The notes: generated by a model from the letters alone, not told the origin. Positions 7,381 through 15,563 are shown, counted from the stretch's first letter. The stretch: DNA of 21,072 nt from an uncultured Caulobacteraceae bacterium (GCA_937910255.1 CALEOQ010000580.1:1-21072), one strand, 5' to 3'. Made by a program: numbers and translations.

Positions 7381-8114
7381 GCCGCCGCCTCGCCGGCCGC
7401 GGCGGATTTGCGGAAATAGAAGGCCACACTCTTGCCCATGATCGGATCGGCCAGGGCCTCGAGCCCCCGGGTCAGGGCGGGCTTCTCCATCAGGTCCCAC
7501 ACCAGGAACCGGTGGTAGGCCTTGATCATCGGATGGTCGTCCTGGCGGCTCCAGAAGGCGCATTTCAGCCACCAGTAGGGACTGTGCAGACCATGCGCGT
7601 AGTGCTGGCCGAGGAACCGGTAGCCGAGGCGCTCGACCTCCCGGCGCAGGCTGTCTTCCTGGAAGATGCGAACGTGGCCGCCCGGCTGGTCAGCATAGCC
7701 ACCCTTGCCCGGCGCCAGCTTCCAGCAGATGGCTTCGGGCCAGGCGCGGGGCACAGTCGGGGAAAAGACGCCGCCGGGCTTCAGGACCCGGCTGATCTCG
7801 GCCAAGACCGCGAAATAGTCGTCCAGGTGCTCAAGCACCTCAGAGCAGATGACCGCGTCGAAGGTCGCCTCGGCGAAGGGTAGGCGATAGGCGTCGCCCT
7901 TGATGAAGGCGCAGGCCCCAGGGTTCGCAGGCTTAGGCAGTTCGCCGACCCCGCCAATCGCCTTGCGCAGCGACGGAAGATCCATGTCCAGGCCGACGAC
8001 ATTGACGCCGTCTTCCAGATGAACCCCGTGGCAGTGCCGCCCCTCCCCGCAGCCGAGGTCCAGGACCCAGTCCCCCGGGCGCAGGGCCAGGCGGTCGATC
8101 TTCACGGTCAGCAC
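7377..8114 (-). CDS. Class I SAM-dependent methyltransferase (Methyltransf_11 type)
   Basis: This 245-residue protein has SAM motif I VLDLGCGEG at residues 17-25, an acidic strand-2 end VGLDMD at 41-46, GDAYRLPF at 74-81, and FDAVICSEVLEHLDDY at 86-101, followed by ISRVLKPGGVF. This is a standard class I methyltransferase with the Methyltransf_11 pattern. The GTG start at 8114 overlaps the end of the GT4 gene by 7 nt, and its stop overlaps the start of the next gene by 4 nt, so all three should be co-translated. The substrate is unknown, probably a sugar or lipid-linked glycan made by the same operon. Confidence 0.85.
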   Translation of the reverse strand: MLTVKIDRLALRPGDWVLDLGCGEGRHCHGVHLEDGVNVVGLDMDLPSLRKAIGGVGELPKPANPGACAFIKGDAYRLPFAEATFDAVICSEVLEHLDDYFAVLAEISRVLKPGGVFSPTVPRAWPEAICWKLAPGKGGYADQPGGHVRIFQEDSLRREVERLGYRFLGQHYAHGLHSPYWWLKCAFWSRQDDHPMIKAYHRFLVWDLMEKPALTRGLEALADPIMGKSVAFYFRKSAAAGEAAA

Positions 8115-9412
8115 GCCGAGATCACCGCATCTTCGAGGACAGTTTCATAGGCGGCTGCGGCACGGTCCCAGGAAAACACTTCGCGGGCGCGGCGACGGCT
8201 GGCCTCGCTCAGGGTCGTGCGCTTGGCCGGATCGTCAAGCAGCTGGGCGATCGCGGTGGCGAGCGCCTGGGGATCGCCGCGGCGCACCACCACCCCGGCG
8301 TCTCCGACCACTTCGGGCAGGGCGCCGCCATCGGTGACCACCACGGGCGAGGCGCAGCTCATGGCCTCGGCCGCCGGCAGGCCGAAGCCTTCATAGAGCG
8401 ACGGCGTCACACAGACCGTGGCTCTGGCGTACTGTTCGGCCATCTCTTCGCCGGTCAGGTCGCTGATGAAACTGATCCGATCGGCCAGGCCCAGACTGTT
8501 GAGCAGCTTTCCGGTGGGACCGTCGGGCTTGAGCTTGCCGATCACCACCAGTTCCAGGTCGGGATAGGCCGGCAACAGGTTGGCATAGGCCTGGATCAGG
8601 ATGCCCAGACCTTTGAGCGGCACGTCTGCGCTCGCCGTGGTCAGCAGCCGGCGATCTCGCCGACGCAGGTCCGGCTGCGGGCGGAAGATGTTCTGATCGA
8701 CCCCAATGGGGATGGCGGTCATCCGCTCGGGCGCAATCTTCAGGTAGCGGGCGACATCGCGCCCGGCGCTCTTGGACACCACGATCACTCTGTCGAGCCG
8801 GGGCGCCACATGCTCCTGCATGCCCAGGAAACTGTACCAGCGGCGGATCAGCCACCTGACCTTCGGGTCGGGTTCGGCGTCCAGGGCGAGTTCCAGATCG
8901 CGGCGGATGGGATGGTGGATTACGCCGACCACCGGCAGTCCCGCGCGCTGGGCGTCCAGCAGCCCATAGCAGAGCGACTGGTTGTCGATGACCACGTCAT
9001 AGTCGCTGGCGTGCGCCTTCAGATAGCGGGCGATCCGGCGGCCGAAGGTGTAGGGCTCCATGAACTTGCCCGACAGATGCCCGAAGTACTCCGCCAGATC
9101 CGTCCAGCTCAGAAGGTGCCTTGGGCGCAGCGCCATGTGCCCATTATGGGGTTGGGCATAGAGGTCCAGGGACGGGATTTTGACCAGCTCCACCCCCGGC
9201 GGCAAATCCGGATAGGGCGGTCCCGACAGGATATCGACCTTGTGGCCGCGGGCGGCCAGGGCCCGTGCGGCCTGAAACAGGTACACGCCCTGTCCTCCCA
9301 CCCGAGGGTCGGATCGATACGACAGGAAGGCGATCCTCAGGGAGCCGCCTCTTCGTGGACGGCCAGAATGGGGCGGCTGAAGGACGTCGGTCGCTAGGGG
9401 GGTCTCGAGCAT
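8108..9412 (-). CDS. Glycosyltransferase family 4 (GT-B fold)
   Basis: This 434-residue cytoplasmic or membrane-associated enzyme transfers a sugar from a nucleotide donor. The N-terminal half shows LRIAFLSYRSDPRVGGQGVY near residues 25-44, typical of GT4 glycine-rich entry loops. The C-terminal donor-binding half has IPIGVDQNIFRP near 234-245, LLTTASADVPLKGLG at 256-270, and the E-x7-E motif E341...E349 in SLYEGFGLPAAEAMSCASPV. It is the first gene of a three-gene minus-strand operon. The ATG at 9412 follows only a weak ribosome binding site. The acceptor is not shown by the sequence. Confidence 0.88.
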   Translation of the reverse strand: MLETPLATDVLQPPHSGRPRRGGSLRIAFLSYRSDPRVGGQGVYLFQAARALAARGHKVDILSGPPYPDLPPGVELVKIPSLDLYAQPHNGHMALRPRHLLSWTDLAEYFGHLSGKFMEPYTFGRRIARYLKAHASDYDVVIDNQSLCYGLLDAQRAGLPVVGVIHHPIRRDLELALDAEPDPKVRWLIRRWYSFLGMQEHVAPRLDRVIVVSKSAGRDVARYLKIAPERMTAIPIGVDQNIFRPQPDLRRRDRRLLTTASADVPLKGLGILIQAYANLLPAYPDLELVVIGKLKPDGPTGKLLNSLGLADRISFISDLTGEEMAEQYARATVCVTPSLYEGFGLPAAEAMSCASPVVVTDGGALPEVVGDAGVVVRRGDPQALATAIAQLLDDPAKRTTLSEASRRRAREVFSWDRAAAAYETVLEDAVISAC

Positions 9413-9868
9413 GGCCTGCGGGGTCTACAGCCTGAATGGGCGGGAGCCTAGACGAACCTGTCCTTCCCCCACGTAAGTTGTTCAACAGAAACGCAATCAA
9501 GCGTGTTTCGACCATTTGATCCTTGCGCCGCGCCATTGCTCGAATGTTGCGGCGTGTGTCGGCGGCGCCGAGCAGGCGACACAATGGTCAGGCTTGCCAC
9601 CGTGACGGGCAAATCGCGCCTTGAACGGGCTAACAAAATTCCCGCTAGAGGCGAATTATTTGTGCGAGACACTTGCACTTTCCATCGCTCGATGGCCATT
9701 GGGCGAACGCGCTCAAGCTCCGCCGGCAGCTGAGGCGTTTCGACCAGAAGTCACCCCTTAACGGTTCGTTAACCATCCATTTTGAGCGTTGCGTGCCCAT
9801 ATTGCGCACCGACTTGCTTGCCAAAATGTCGCAGGAGACCACCTTAGGATGGAACTTGCGAGGTTGTT
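9413..9868. other. 456-nt non-coding divergent region, less GC-rich than its surroundings
   Basis: This stretch separates the GT4 operon (minus) from the HTH operon (plus). Short open frames on both strands show no recognisable protein and no good ribosome binding site. It contains a perfect CtrA box, an inverted repeat (TGTGTC 9555-9560 and GACACA 9578-9583, 17-nt spacer), and a possible promoter-like pair TTGAAC (9621) and GCTAGA 17 nt later. It most likely holds promoters for both operons. Confidence 0.6.
9758..9773 (+). promoter_or_regulatory. Perfect CtrA box upstream of the HTH/SciP-like operon
   Basis: The sequence TTAACGGTTCGTTAAC is exactly TTAA-N7-TTAAC, the consensus full site of the cell-cycle regulator CtrA in Caulobacterales. 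It ends 95 nt before the HTH gene start. I see no clear -10 element at the canonical distance, so whether CtrA would activate or repress here is unclear. Confidence 0.72.
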
Positions 9869-10330
9869 ATGGTTACTGAACCTTCAGCGGACTGGCCCAT
9901 AGCAAGGGTGAAAGCTCATTCGTCCGATAATTTTACTTCACTGATGTATCGATTCCACTTGGCCGCAAGCACGCTGTTCAAGCTGACTTCGTCATGGCGA
10001 GCGAAGTGCGGAAACGATTCAGAAGCGCTGTACATATATACGGCTTTCCTACTCGCTCTTGCTGCAGAAGCGGTAAAGTCCGTGGGGCTGAATGACAATG
10101 ATATGAGCGGCGATGTCACCGCGACATTGTCTGCCTTCAGTATTGCGTCAATGACGGGCATCCCTCGCGAGACGGTTCGCCGCAAGCTGCGTATCCTGTC
10201 GGACCGGGGCATGATCGTGCCAGGACCCGGCTCGGCCTTCAGCCTGACACTCGCCCGCGAGGCGATCCGAGAGTTTGTTCAACGCGCCCAACCCCTCGAG
10301 CTGCCCTACGACTGGGAGGCGCTGCAATGA
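9869..10330 (+). CDS. Winged-helix/HTH DNA-binding protein
   Basis: This 153-residue protein has a helix-turn-helix at residues 90-120 (FSIASMTGIPRETVRRKLRI, then LSDRGMIV), with the look of a Crp/MarR-like winged helix in which a recognition helix is followed by a wing. The N-terminal ~85 residues are helical and unassigned. The ATG at 9869 follows GCGAGG at about 6 nt. The early part of the gene is clearly less GC-rich than its neighbours. GATTC (GANTC type) sites lie at 9951-9955 and 10016-10020; they could be CcrM methylation sites if that system is present. Its stop overlaps the next start (ATGA). It is probably the first gene of a three-gene regulatory operon behind a CtrA box. Confidence 0.7.
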   Translation: MVTEPSADWPIARVKAHSSDNFTSLMYRFHLAASTLFKLTSSWRAKCGNDSEALYIYTAFLLALAAEAVKSVGLNDNDMSGDVTATLSAFSIASMTGIPRETVRRKLRILSDRGMIVPGPGSAFSLTLAREAIREFVQRAQPLELPYDWEALQ

Positions 10331-11040
10331 TCGCCTCAGAGCCCCCGTCGGCGCAGATTTTCAATCTTGAATTGAGCCGAGAGCCAGGCGCTGTAGACGC
10401 GCCTCAGCCCGCCGCGCCCTATTTCTTCGGTTCGGGTCTTCTGAGCCAGGACAGCGATCGGCGTGTGGTGGAGTACTGCCTGCTCGACACCTTCGCCACG
10501 ATCGCGCTGAAGTTCCGCGCCGAATGGACCCTTGCGCCCAGCCATGGCCGCCTGCGCTGGCAGCCCGGCTCGGACGCCCTGGCCGGCCTTCTGATGCTGC
10601 GCCTGGCCGTGGCGCGCGAGACCGTGGTCATCGCCAGCCGCAAGGCTGAGGACTCCCTTCTGCCCATCGCCGCCATCGAAGAGGCGCGGCGCGTGGTCGA
10701 GGGCCAGGAATTCTATGAGAACCGCCAGCTGCGGGCGCGTGCGCCGGCCGCCTGCGCCCGCATGGCCCGCGCCCATGCCGAGGCCCTGGAGTCGGAGTTC
10801 ACCGCCTTCCTGGTGGCCGCCCGCCTGCATGAGGTCTGGGCGATCAGCGAGGAGGCTCGGCGCAGTCCGCCCGAGGACGTCGTCGACGCCGTGATCGTGC
10901 CCTTCCCCATGGAGGAAGCCCGCAGCTTTCAGCCCCCCGCCCGAGCGCCGCGCCCCGTGGGCGGCCCGCTGCTCTCGCGGCTGCTTGATCCATTCACCGG
11001 GCGGGCACATGCACCGTCCCCGGAAGGACGCCCCCAATGA
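10327..11040 (+). CDS. Unrecognised helical protein in the HTH/SciP-like operon
   Basis: I do not recognise this 237-residue protein. It is rich in alanine and arginine, has no signal peptide or clear membrane segment, and looks mainly helical from about residue 45 to 190 (SDRRVVEYCLLDTFATIALK, LLMLRLAVARETVVIASRKA, LESEFTAFLVAARLHEVWAI). The C-terminal ~45 residues are proline-rich and probably disordered. The start overlaps the HTH gene stop (ATGA), and its own stop overlaps the next gene in the same way. It is therefore likely to be made in step with two DNA-binding-type proteins; its role is unknown. Confidence 0.72.
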   Translation: MIASEPPSAQIFNLELSREPGAVDAPQPAAPYFFGSGLLSQDSDRRVVEYCLLDTFATIALKFRAEWTLAPSHGRLRWQPGSDALAGLLMLRLAVARETVVIASRKAEDSLLPIAAIEEARRVVEGQEFYENRQLRARAPAACARMARAHAEALESEFTAFLVAARLHEVWAISEEARRSPPEDVVDAVIVPFPMEEARSFQPPARAPRPVGGPLLSRLLDPFTGRAHAPSPEGRPQ

Positions 11041-11375
11041 GCCAGCCAGGCGATATCCTTCGCGCCGTCGTCGGCCCCCTGGGCTATCCGATCACCCGCG
11101 ACACCCTGCCGCCGCCCGACACCGTGCGATGGAACGCCCGCCGCAAGGCCGAGCTCCTGCTCGCCATCCGCGCCGAGCTGATCTCCCTGCGCGAGGCGGT
11201 CGCCCTCTATAAGTTGTCGGCCGAGGAAATCGCCGGCTGGCTCAGCCTGTTTGAGCGCCATGGCCTGGACGGTCTGAAGACCACCCGGGCCCAGAGCTAT
11301 CGGCCCGCCAAGAGCCGCCGCGTCCAGGCGCCGTCGCAGCCCTTCGGCCAAACGCCCCAGAGCGCGATCCCCTGA
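11037..11375 (+). CDS. SciP-like DUF1153 family protein
   Basis: This 112-residue protein matches DUF1153: TVRWNARRKAELLLAIRAEL at 29-48, then ISLREAVALYKLSAEE, and ERHGLDGLKTTRAQSYR at 73-89. In Caulobacter crescentus the family member SciP binds DNA and inhibits CtrA-activated transcription during the cell cycle. Compared with SciP as I remember it, this protein keeps the RW..RRKAE and RHGL.GL.TTR..YR signatures but has a longer N-terminus and a basic C-terminal tail, so it is probably a paralogue rather than SciP itself. It is the third gene of a coupled operon (ATGA overlap) behind a CtrA box. No ribosome binding site of its own is needed if coupled. Confidence 0.8.
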   Translation: MSQPGDILRAVVGPLGYPITRDTLPPPDTVRWNARRKAELLLAIRAELISLREAVALYKLSAEEIAGWLSLFERHGLDGLKTTRAQSYRPAKSRRVQAPSQPFGQTPQSAIP

Positions 11376-11399
11376 CTGGGTCCAGCCTCCCGCAGGGCC

Positions 11400-12194
11400 T
11401 CAGGCCGGCGTCTCCACCACCTGCAGCTGCTCGATGCCGGCCTCGCGTAAGACCGCGATAAGTTCGCTCATGGTCGTCTCGACCTCGACAGGGTCGCGGC
11501 CGCGGATCACCAGGTTCGAACCGAACCCGTCGGGGCCGTAAAAGGGGTAGCTCCCCAGGGAGAGGGCGGGATGGGCCTTGGCGAGCGCTTCGAGGGGCGC
11601 TGCGATGGCGCCCTCGCCCGAGCCCTCGACCCGCAAGGTGCGCGAGACGACGATCGCCCCGCCCTTCAGCCGCGGCCCCACATCCTGCAGCATGCCGCGC
11701 ATGATCTGAGGCACGCCGGCCAGCACGAACACATTGCCGATGGTGAAGCCCGGGGGGCCCTGGACCGGGTTGTTCACCAGATCCCCGCCCACCGGAATTC
11801 GCGCCATCCGCCGTCGCGCGGCGTTGACCTCGCCGCCCCAGCGGGCGGCCATCATGGCCAGTATGTCGGGATGCTCCACAAGCTCCACGCCGAAGGCCGC
11901 CGCGACTGCATCGGCGGTGATGTCGTCATGGGTGGGGCCGATGCCGCCGGTGGTGATCACATAGTCATAGCGGGCGCGCAGGGCGTTCAGGGCCGCCACG
12001 ATCTCGTCGAGCACGTCGGACACCGTCCGCGCCTCGGCCAACTCCACCCCATGGGCCCCGAGATAGCGGGCGATGTCGCCCAGATTGGTGTCGCGGGTGC
12101 GCCCCGACAGGATTTCGTCGCCGATGATCAGCACTGCGGCGGTCACCCGCCCTTCAGTGAAAGGGTCGGACGGAGTTTTCGGCGCAGGGCTCAT
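11400..12194 (-). CDS. CinA/MoaB-type molybdopterin-binding domain protein
   Basis: This 264-residue protein is the N-terminal type of CinA (COG1058): AAVLIIGDEILSGRTRDTN near residues 19-37, YDYVITTGGIGPTHDDITAD near 79-98, and NVFVLAGVPQIMRGML further on. It lacks the C-terminal NMN deamidase (PncC) domain of full-length CinA, as is common for stand-alone members. The role is not settled; family names refer to competence and damage induction. The ATG at 12194 was preferred to the one at 12200 because AAGGTGAG lies 6 nt before it. It is convergent with the SciP-like gene (24 nt apart) and divergent from the T4SS operon. Confidence 0.85.
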   Translation of the reverse strand: MSPAPKTPSDPFTEGRVTAAVLIIGDEILSGRTRDTNLGDIARYLGAHGVELAEARTVSDVLDEIVAALNALRARYDYVITTGGIGPTHDDITADAVAAAFGVELVEHPDILAMMAARWGGEVNAARRRMARIPVGGDLVNNPVQGPPGFTIGNVFVLAGVPQIMRGMLQDVGPRLKGGAIVVSRTLRVEGSGEGAIAAPLEALAKAHPALSLGSYPFYGPDGFGSNLVIRGRDPVEVETTMSELIAVLREAGIEQLQVVETPA

Positions 12195-12338
12195 GAACAT
12201 CTCACCTTGGTCTTCTGGATGACTACCTCACCCAGCCCGGTTGGAAAACGCCCCACGCGTTGAGCTTGGATGAGGCTTCAATCGGATCTGGCTTTTGAAC
12301 CTAGGCTGGTTGTTCTTCCAGAGACGGCGCCGAGGGGC

Positions 12339-12369
12339 TGGAGCTGAGACGCTGGGCTAGGAAGCTCCA
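12339..12369. repeat. Inverted repeat in the divergent cinA/virB2 region
   Basis: Arms TGGAGCT (12339-12345) and AGCTCCA (12363-12369) are perfect 7-bp complements with a 17-nt spacer, in the 279-nt gap between the CinA-type gene and virB2. A regulator operator is possible, but nothing identifies a binding protein and chance is not excluded. Confidence 0.4.
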
Positions 12370-12426
12370 ACACCGAACTCCGGGGATCGCTGCTGTGGGC
12401 GAGGTGACCATCCGCAAGTTTACGGA

Positions 12427-12451
12427 TGCCCGGGGAAAAACGCCCCTGGCA
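12427..12451 (+). promoter_or_regulatory. Hairpin just upstream of virB2
   Basis: TGCCCGGGG (12427-12435) can pair with CCCCTGGCA (12443-12451) with one mismatch around a 7-nt AAAAACG loop, ending 22 nt before the virB2 start. It could be a leader hairpin affecting expression. It is not followed by a T-run, so it does not look like a terminator. Confidence 0.35.
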
Positions 12452-12473
12452 GGCTCTGGCCATGGAGGTCCCC

Positions 12474-12845
12474 ATGATCAAGTCTGCATCCACCGCTCAC
12501 GCTCGCCCGCACTCCAACGGTGGGTTCGCCTGGCGCCGGGCTCTTGGGGCGGGCCTTGCGCCTACGGCTTGGATCGCCGCGGGCTTCATTTGCTTGATGA
12601 TGGCGAGCCCTGCGGCGGCGCAGAGCACCGAGGTGGGCGGCCAAATCGGTAGCTTCATTCAGAACATTGTCGACCTTCTCAACAGCAGCGTCATTCGCGG
12701 CTTGGCGATCATCGCAGTCATTCTCACGGGCATCGCCTGGATGTTCGGCCATCTCGACATGCGCCGCGCCGGGACGGTGGTCGTCGGCATCATCGTGATC
12801 TTCAGCGCTTCGGCCATCGTCGATCTGATCGTGGGCGCAGGCTGA
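12474..12845 (+). CDS. virB2: VirB2 major pilin, type IV secretion
   Basis: This 123-residue pilin precursor has a long signal peptide ending near AAA-Q (SPAAAQ, about residue 49), then two hydrophobic segments (about residues 74-91 and 98-120) separated by a short charged turn (GHLDMRRAG). That is the VirB2/TrbC layout; mature subunits form the T4SS pilus. The start was placed at ATG 12474, which has GGAGG 5 nt upstream. Longer in-frame starts exist at 12426 and 12462 but lack such a site. It is the first gene of the virB operon. Confidence 0.83.
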   Translation: MIKSASTAHARPHSNGGFAWRRALGAGLAPTAWIAAGFICLMMASPAAAQSTEVGGQIGSFIQNIVDLLNSSVIRGLAIIAVILTGIAWMFGHLDMRRAGTVVVGIIVIFSASAIVDLIVGAG

Positions 12846-12847
12846 CC

Positions 12848-13186
12848 ATGGCGCGCGTCCAGCGGCTCGCTGAAGCCCCACTTTTCTTGGCCTGCACGCG
12901 CCCGGCCATGATCGCAGGCGCGCCGATGGAGGCGCTCGGGCTCAACTTGGTCCTGACATCGGTGGTCTTTCTCGCCGCGCATTCACCCGGATGGCTCCTC
13001 GTCGCCCCAGCCCTGCATATGACGGCCCGCGCCGTATGCCGGCACGACCCCTTTGCGTTTCGCATCCTCTGGCTCTTTCTCGATGCTCAACGTCAGGCAC
13101 CCGAGCGCCGAGGTTGGGGCGGTGCGAGCGTCGGCCCTGCTCCGCTTCCAAAGCGCCCGAGCATCAGGGCGGCCCTCCGTGGCTAG
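12848..13186 (+). CDS. virB3: VirB3, inner-membrane T4SS component
   Basis: This small inner-membrane protein (112 residues) starts with EAPLFLACTRPAMIAGAPME, the family's usual N-terminal motif, then two hydrophobic segments at about 29-44 and 48-60, and RHDPFAFRILWL near 65-76. VirB3 works with VirB4 at the inner-membrane platform. It begins 2 nt after the virB2 stop. The basic, proline-rich C-terminal tail is not family-like and its end overlaps the virB4 start. Confidence 0.8.
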   Translation: MARVQRLAEAPLFLACTRPAMIAGAPMEALGLNLVLTSVVFLAAHSPGWLLVAPALHMTARAVCRHDPFAFRILWLFLDAQRQAPERRGWGGASVGPAPLPKRPSIRAALRG

Positions 13187-15563
13187 TCGATCCCGCTCAC
13201 CGGCCCGTGCGGCTTCCCGCAAGCGGCCAAAGCGCGCCGAGCAAGAAGGTCTCGCCTGCATCCTGCCCTACGCATGGCACACCACAGATCAGATCATCAG
13301 CTTGGAAAGCCAAGCTTTGATGCTCTGCTATCAATTGGACGGTGCCAGCTTCGAGACCATCGACCTTGAAGACCTCAACGCCGAGGTCGACCAACTGAAC
13401 AACATATGGCGCAATGTCGCCGACCCACAGCTTGCCGTCTGGCATCACGTGGTGCGACGCGCCTACGACCCGCCGCCCATGCCACGGCCCGCGAGCGCAT
13501 TCTCCCAACGCCTGGACGCCGGCTATCAGACGCGCCTGCGCGCCGAGCGGATGTTCATCAATGAACTCTTCCTGACGCTTGTCTGGAAACCTCCAGCCGA
13601 ACAGGGAATGACCTTCGCTCGCCAAGCCGCAGGCGATAGGCGCGCGTCAGTAACGACAGATGCGGTGTCGAGCCTCTCGCGGGCGGGTCAAGACCTCGTC
13701 CAGCTTCTCAGGCGCTACGGCCCAAGACCCCTGAGCCTCTACAGCGAAGACGGGCTGGTTTGGTCCGAACCGCTCAGCCTCATAAACCTGCTGCTCACCG
13801 GTGAGACAGAGCGCGTTCCCCTCATTCGCGGCCCAGCCAGCGGGGCTCTGGCCAGTGCTCGTCTGATCTTTGGTCGCGAGGCGCTCGAAGTTCGGCGCGC
13901 CACCTCATCGACCTATGGCGGCGTCTTCAGCATCAAAGAATATCCTGCACAGACGCGCGCCGGGCTTTGGGACGGGCTGCTCAAGGCCCCCTACCCGTTC
14001 GTCATCAGCCATAGCTTCGCCTTTTTATCGAAGGCGAGCGCCTCTGCGCTGATGGAACGCAAACAGCGGCAGTTTCAATCGACCCGCGACCGCGCCGCCT
14101 CTCAGGTGGAGGCGCTCGGTGAAGCGCTCGATGATCTCATCTCAAACCGCTTCGTCATGGGCGACCACCATGCATCGGTCCTGGTCTATGGCGACCAAGC
14201 CGAGGCCTTGGCGCACAACCTGGCGGACATGCGCGGCCGGCTCGCCGACACCGGTCTCGTCGCCGTGCGGGAGGACCTTGGGCTTCAGGCGGCGTTTTGG
14301 GCGCAATTCCCTGGGTTGTTTCGCTGGCGGCCAAGACCTGCCCCCATTACGTCGCGAAACTTCGCCGCCTTTGCGCCCTTCCACACCCATCCGACCGGCC
14401 AGCGGCGTGGTCTCCATTGGGACGCGCCGGTCACCGCCTTTCGAACCTCAGCGGGGTCGCCCTTCCATTTCAGCTTCCATGTGGCCGACGTCGGCCACAC
14501 CTTCATTTGTGGCCCGTCTGGCTCTGGCAAGACGGTCGTCCAAAATTTCCTACTTTCTCAGCTCGAGCGGCTGGGCGCCCAGCAGGTGCTCATAGACAAG
14601 GACCGCGGTGCGGAGCTTTTCGTTCGCGCCAGAGGCGGCGCCTATCTCGATTTTACGCCGGGCCGAGACAGTGGTCTCGCGCCCCTCAAGGCCTTACCGC
14701 TCACGCCGACCAACCGCGCTTTCTTGGGTCGCCTGCTGGGACGACTGACGGCCGGAACAGACGCGCCGCACCCGCGCCAAGAGCACCAGATTGAGGCTGC
14801 AATCTCAGCCCTTGAGCCGCTGCCGGTTCAAGCGCGCTCCTTCGGCGCGCTTCGGAGCCTCCTGGGGCAGAGTGAGGCCGATGGTCTCGGGCAGCGCCTT
14901 GCCCCGTGGTGCGCAGGCGAGCGCCTGGGGTGGGTGCTTGATGGAGATGCGGACACCCTTGGTCTGAGCGCCGACATCGTTGGCCTCGATATCACCCAGG
15001 TCCTGGACGACCCACAGGTGCGCACGCCCCTGCTGATGTGCCTGTTTCAGCGGCTGAACACCCTGACTGATGGCCGTCGCCTGGTGATCGACATCGATGA
15101 GTTCTGGAAAGCCTTGGGCGATGAGGCCTTCCGTGGCCTCGCCCAGGACGGTTTGAAAACCTACCGCAAACAGAATGCCTTCTTGATCTTGGCGACACAA
15201 TCTCCGGCTGACGTGCTGAGCTCACCCATCGCGCACACACTCCTCGAGCAGTGCCCGACCAAAATCTACCTGCCCAACCCTCAGGCGGCCGAGGCGCACT
15301 ATGTCGCAGGCTTTGGCTTAACCCAGCGAGAGTTCGCCCTTGTGCGGGAGGAGATGGCGCCAGGCGGGCGCCAGTTCCTCGTCAAACAGGGCCAGGAGTC
15401 CATCGTCGCGAGCCTGCGGCTCGATGGGCTGGACGACGAACTCGCCTTGCTTTCCGGGCGCACCGAAACTGTGGCGCTCCTCGACCGCCTCCGCGCTGAA
15501 CATGGTGATGCGCCAGACGCGTGGCTCGACGCCTTCCATCGCCAAAGGAGGAACCTCCCATGA
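13179..15563 (+). CDS. virB4: VirB4 ATPase, type IV secretion
   Basis: This is the large T4SS ATPase that powers pilus assembly and substrate transfer at the inner membrane. Walker A is GPSGSGKTV at residues 445-453 and Walker B is LVIDIDEF at about 635-642, followed by LATQSPADVLSSPI and PTKIYLPNPQA, which are typical of VirB4. The GTG at 13179 overlaps the virB3 stop by 8 nt and gives 794 residues, the family's usual size. An open frame from a TTG at 13053 would overlap virB3 much more and has no support. The stop overlaps the virB5 start. Confidence 0.88.
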   Translation: MASRSRSPARAASRKRPKRAEQEGLACILPYAWHTTDQIISLESQALMLCYQLDGASFETIDLEDLNAEVDQLNNIWRNVADPQLAVWHHVVRRAYDPPPMPRPASAFSQRLDAGYQTRLRAERMFINELFLTLVWKPPAEQGMTFARQAAGDRRASVTTDAVSSLSRAGQDLVQLLRRYGPRPLSLYSEDGLVWSEPLSLINLLLTGETERVPLIRGPASGALASARLIFGREALEVRRATSSTYGGVFSIKEYPAQTRAGLWDGLLKAPYPFVISHSFAFLSKASASALMERKQRQFQSTRDRAASQVEALGEALDDLISNRFVMGDHHASVLVYGDQAEALAHNLADMRGRLADTGLVAVREDLGLQAAFWAQFPGLFRWRPRPAPITSRNFAAFAPFHTHPTGQRRGLHWDAPVTAFRTSAGSPFHFSFHVADVGHTFICGPSGSGKTVVQNFLLSQLERLGAQQVLIDKDRGAELFVRARGGAYLDFTPGRDSGLAPLKALPLTPTNRAFLGRLLGRLTAGTDAPHPRQEHQIEAAISALEPLPVQARSFGALRSLLGQSEADGLGQRLAPWCAGERLGWVLDGDADTLGLSADIVGLDITQVLDDPQVRTPLLMCLFQRLNTLTDGRRLVIDIDEFWKALGDEAFRGLAQDGLKTYRKQNAFLILATQSPADVLSSPIAHTLLEQCPTKIYLPNPQAAEAHYVAGFGLTQREFALVREEMAPGGRQFLVKQGQESIVASLRLDGLDDELALLSGRTETVALLDRLRAEHGDAPDAWLDAFHRQRRNLP

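Noticed and set aside
7381..7572. N-terminal extension of the toroid protein
   Set aside because: It would sit inside the methyltransferase gene in another frame; the ATGA overlap at 7380 gives a natural start.
10336..11037. 233-codon minus-strand open frame opposite the unknown gene
   Set aside because: Shadow frame: the plus-strand gene has ATGA junctions at both ends, while this one has no ribosome binding site and a Gly/His/Arg-rich composition.
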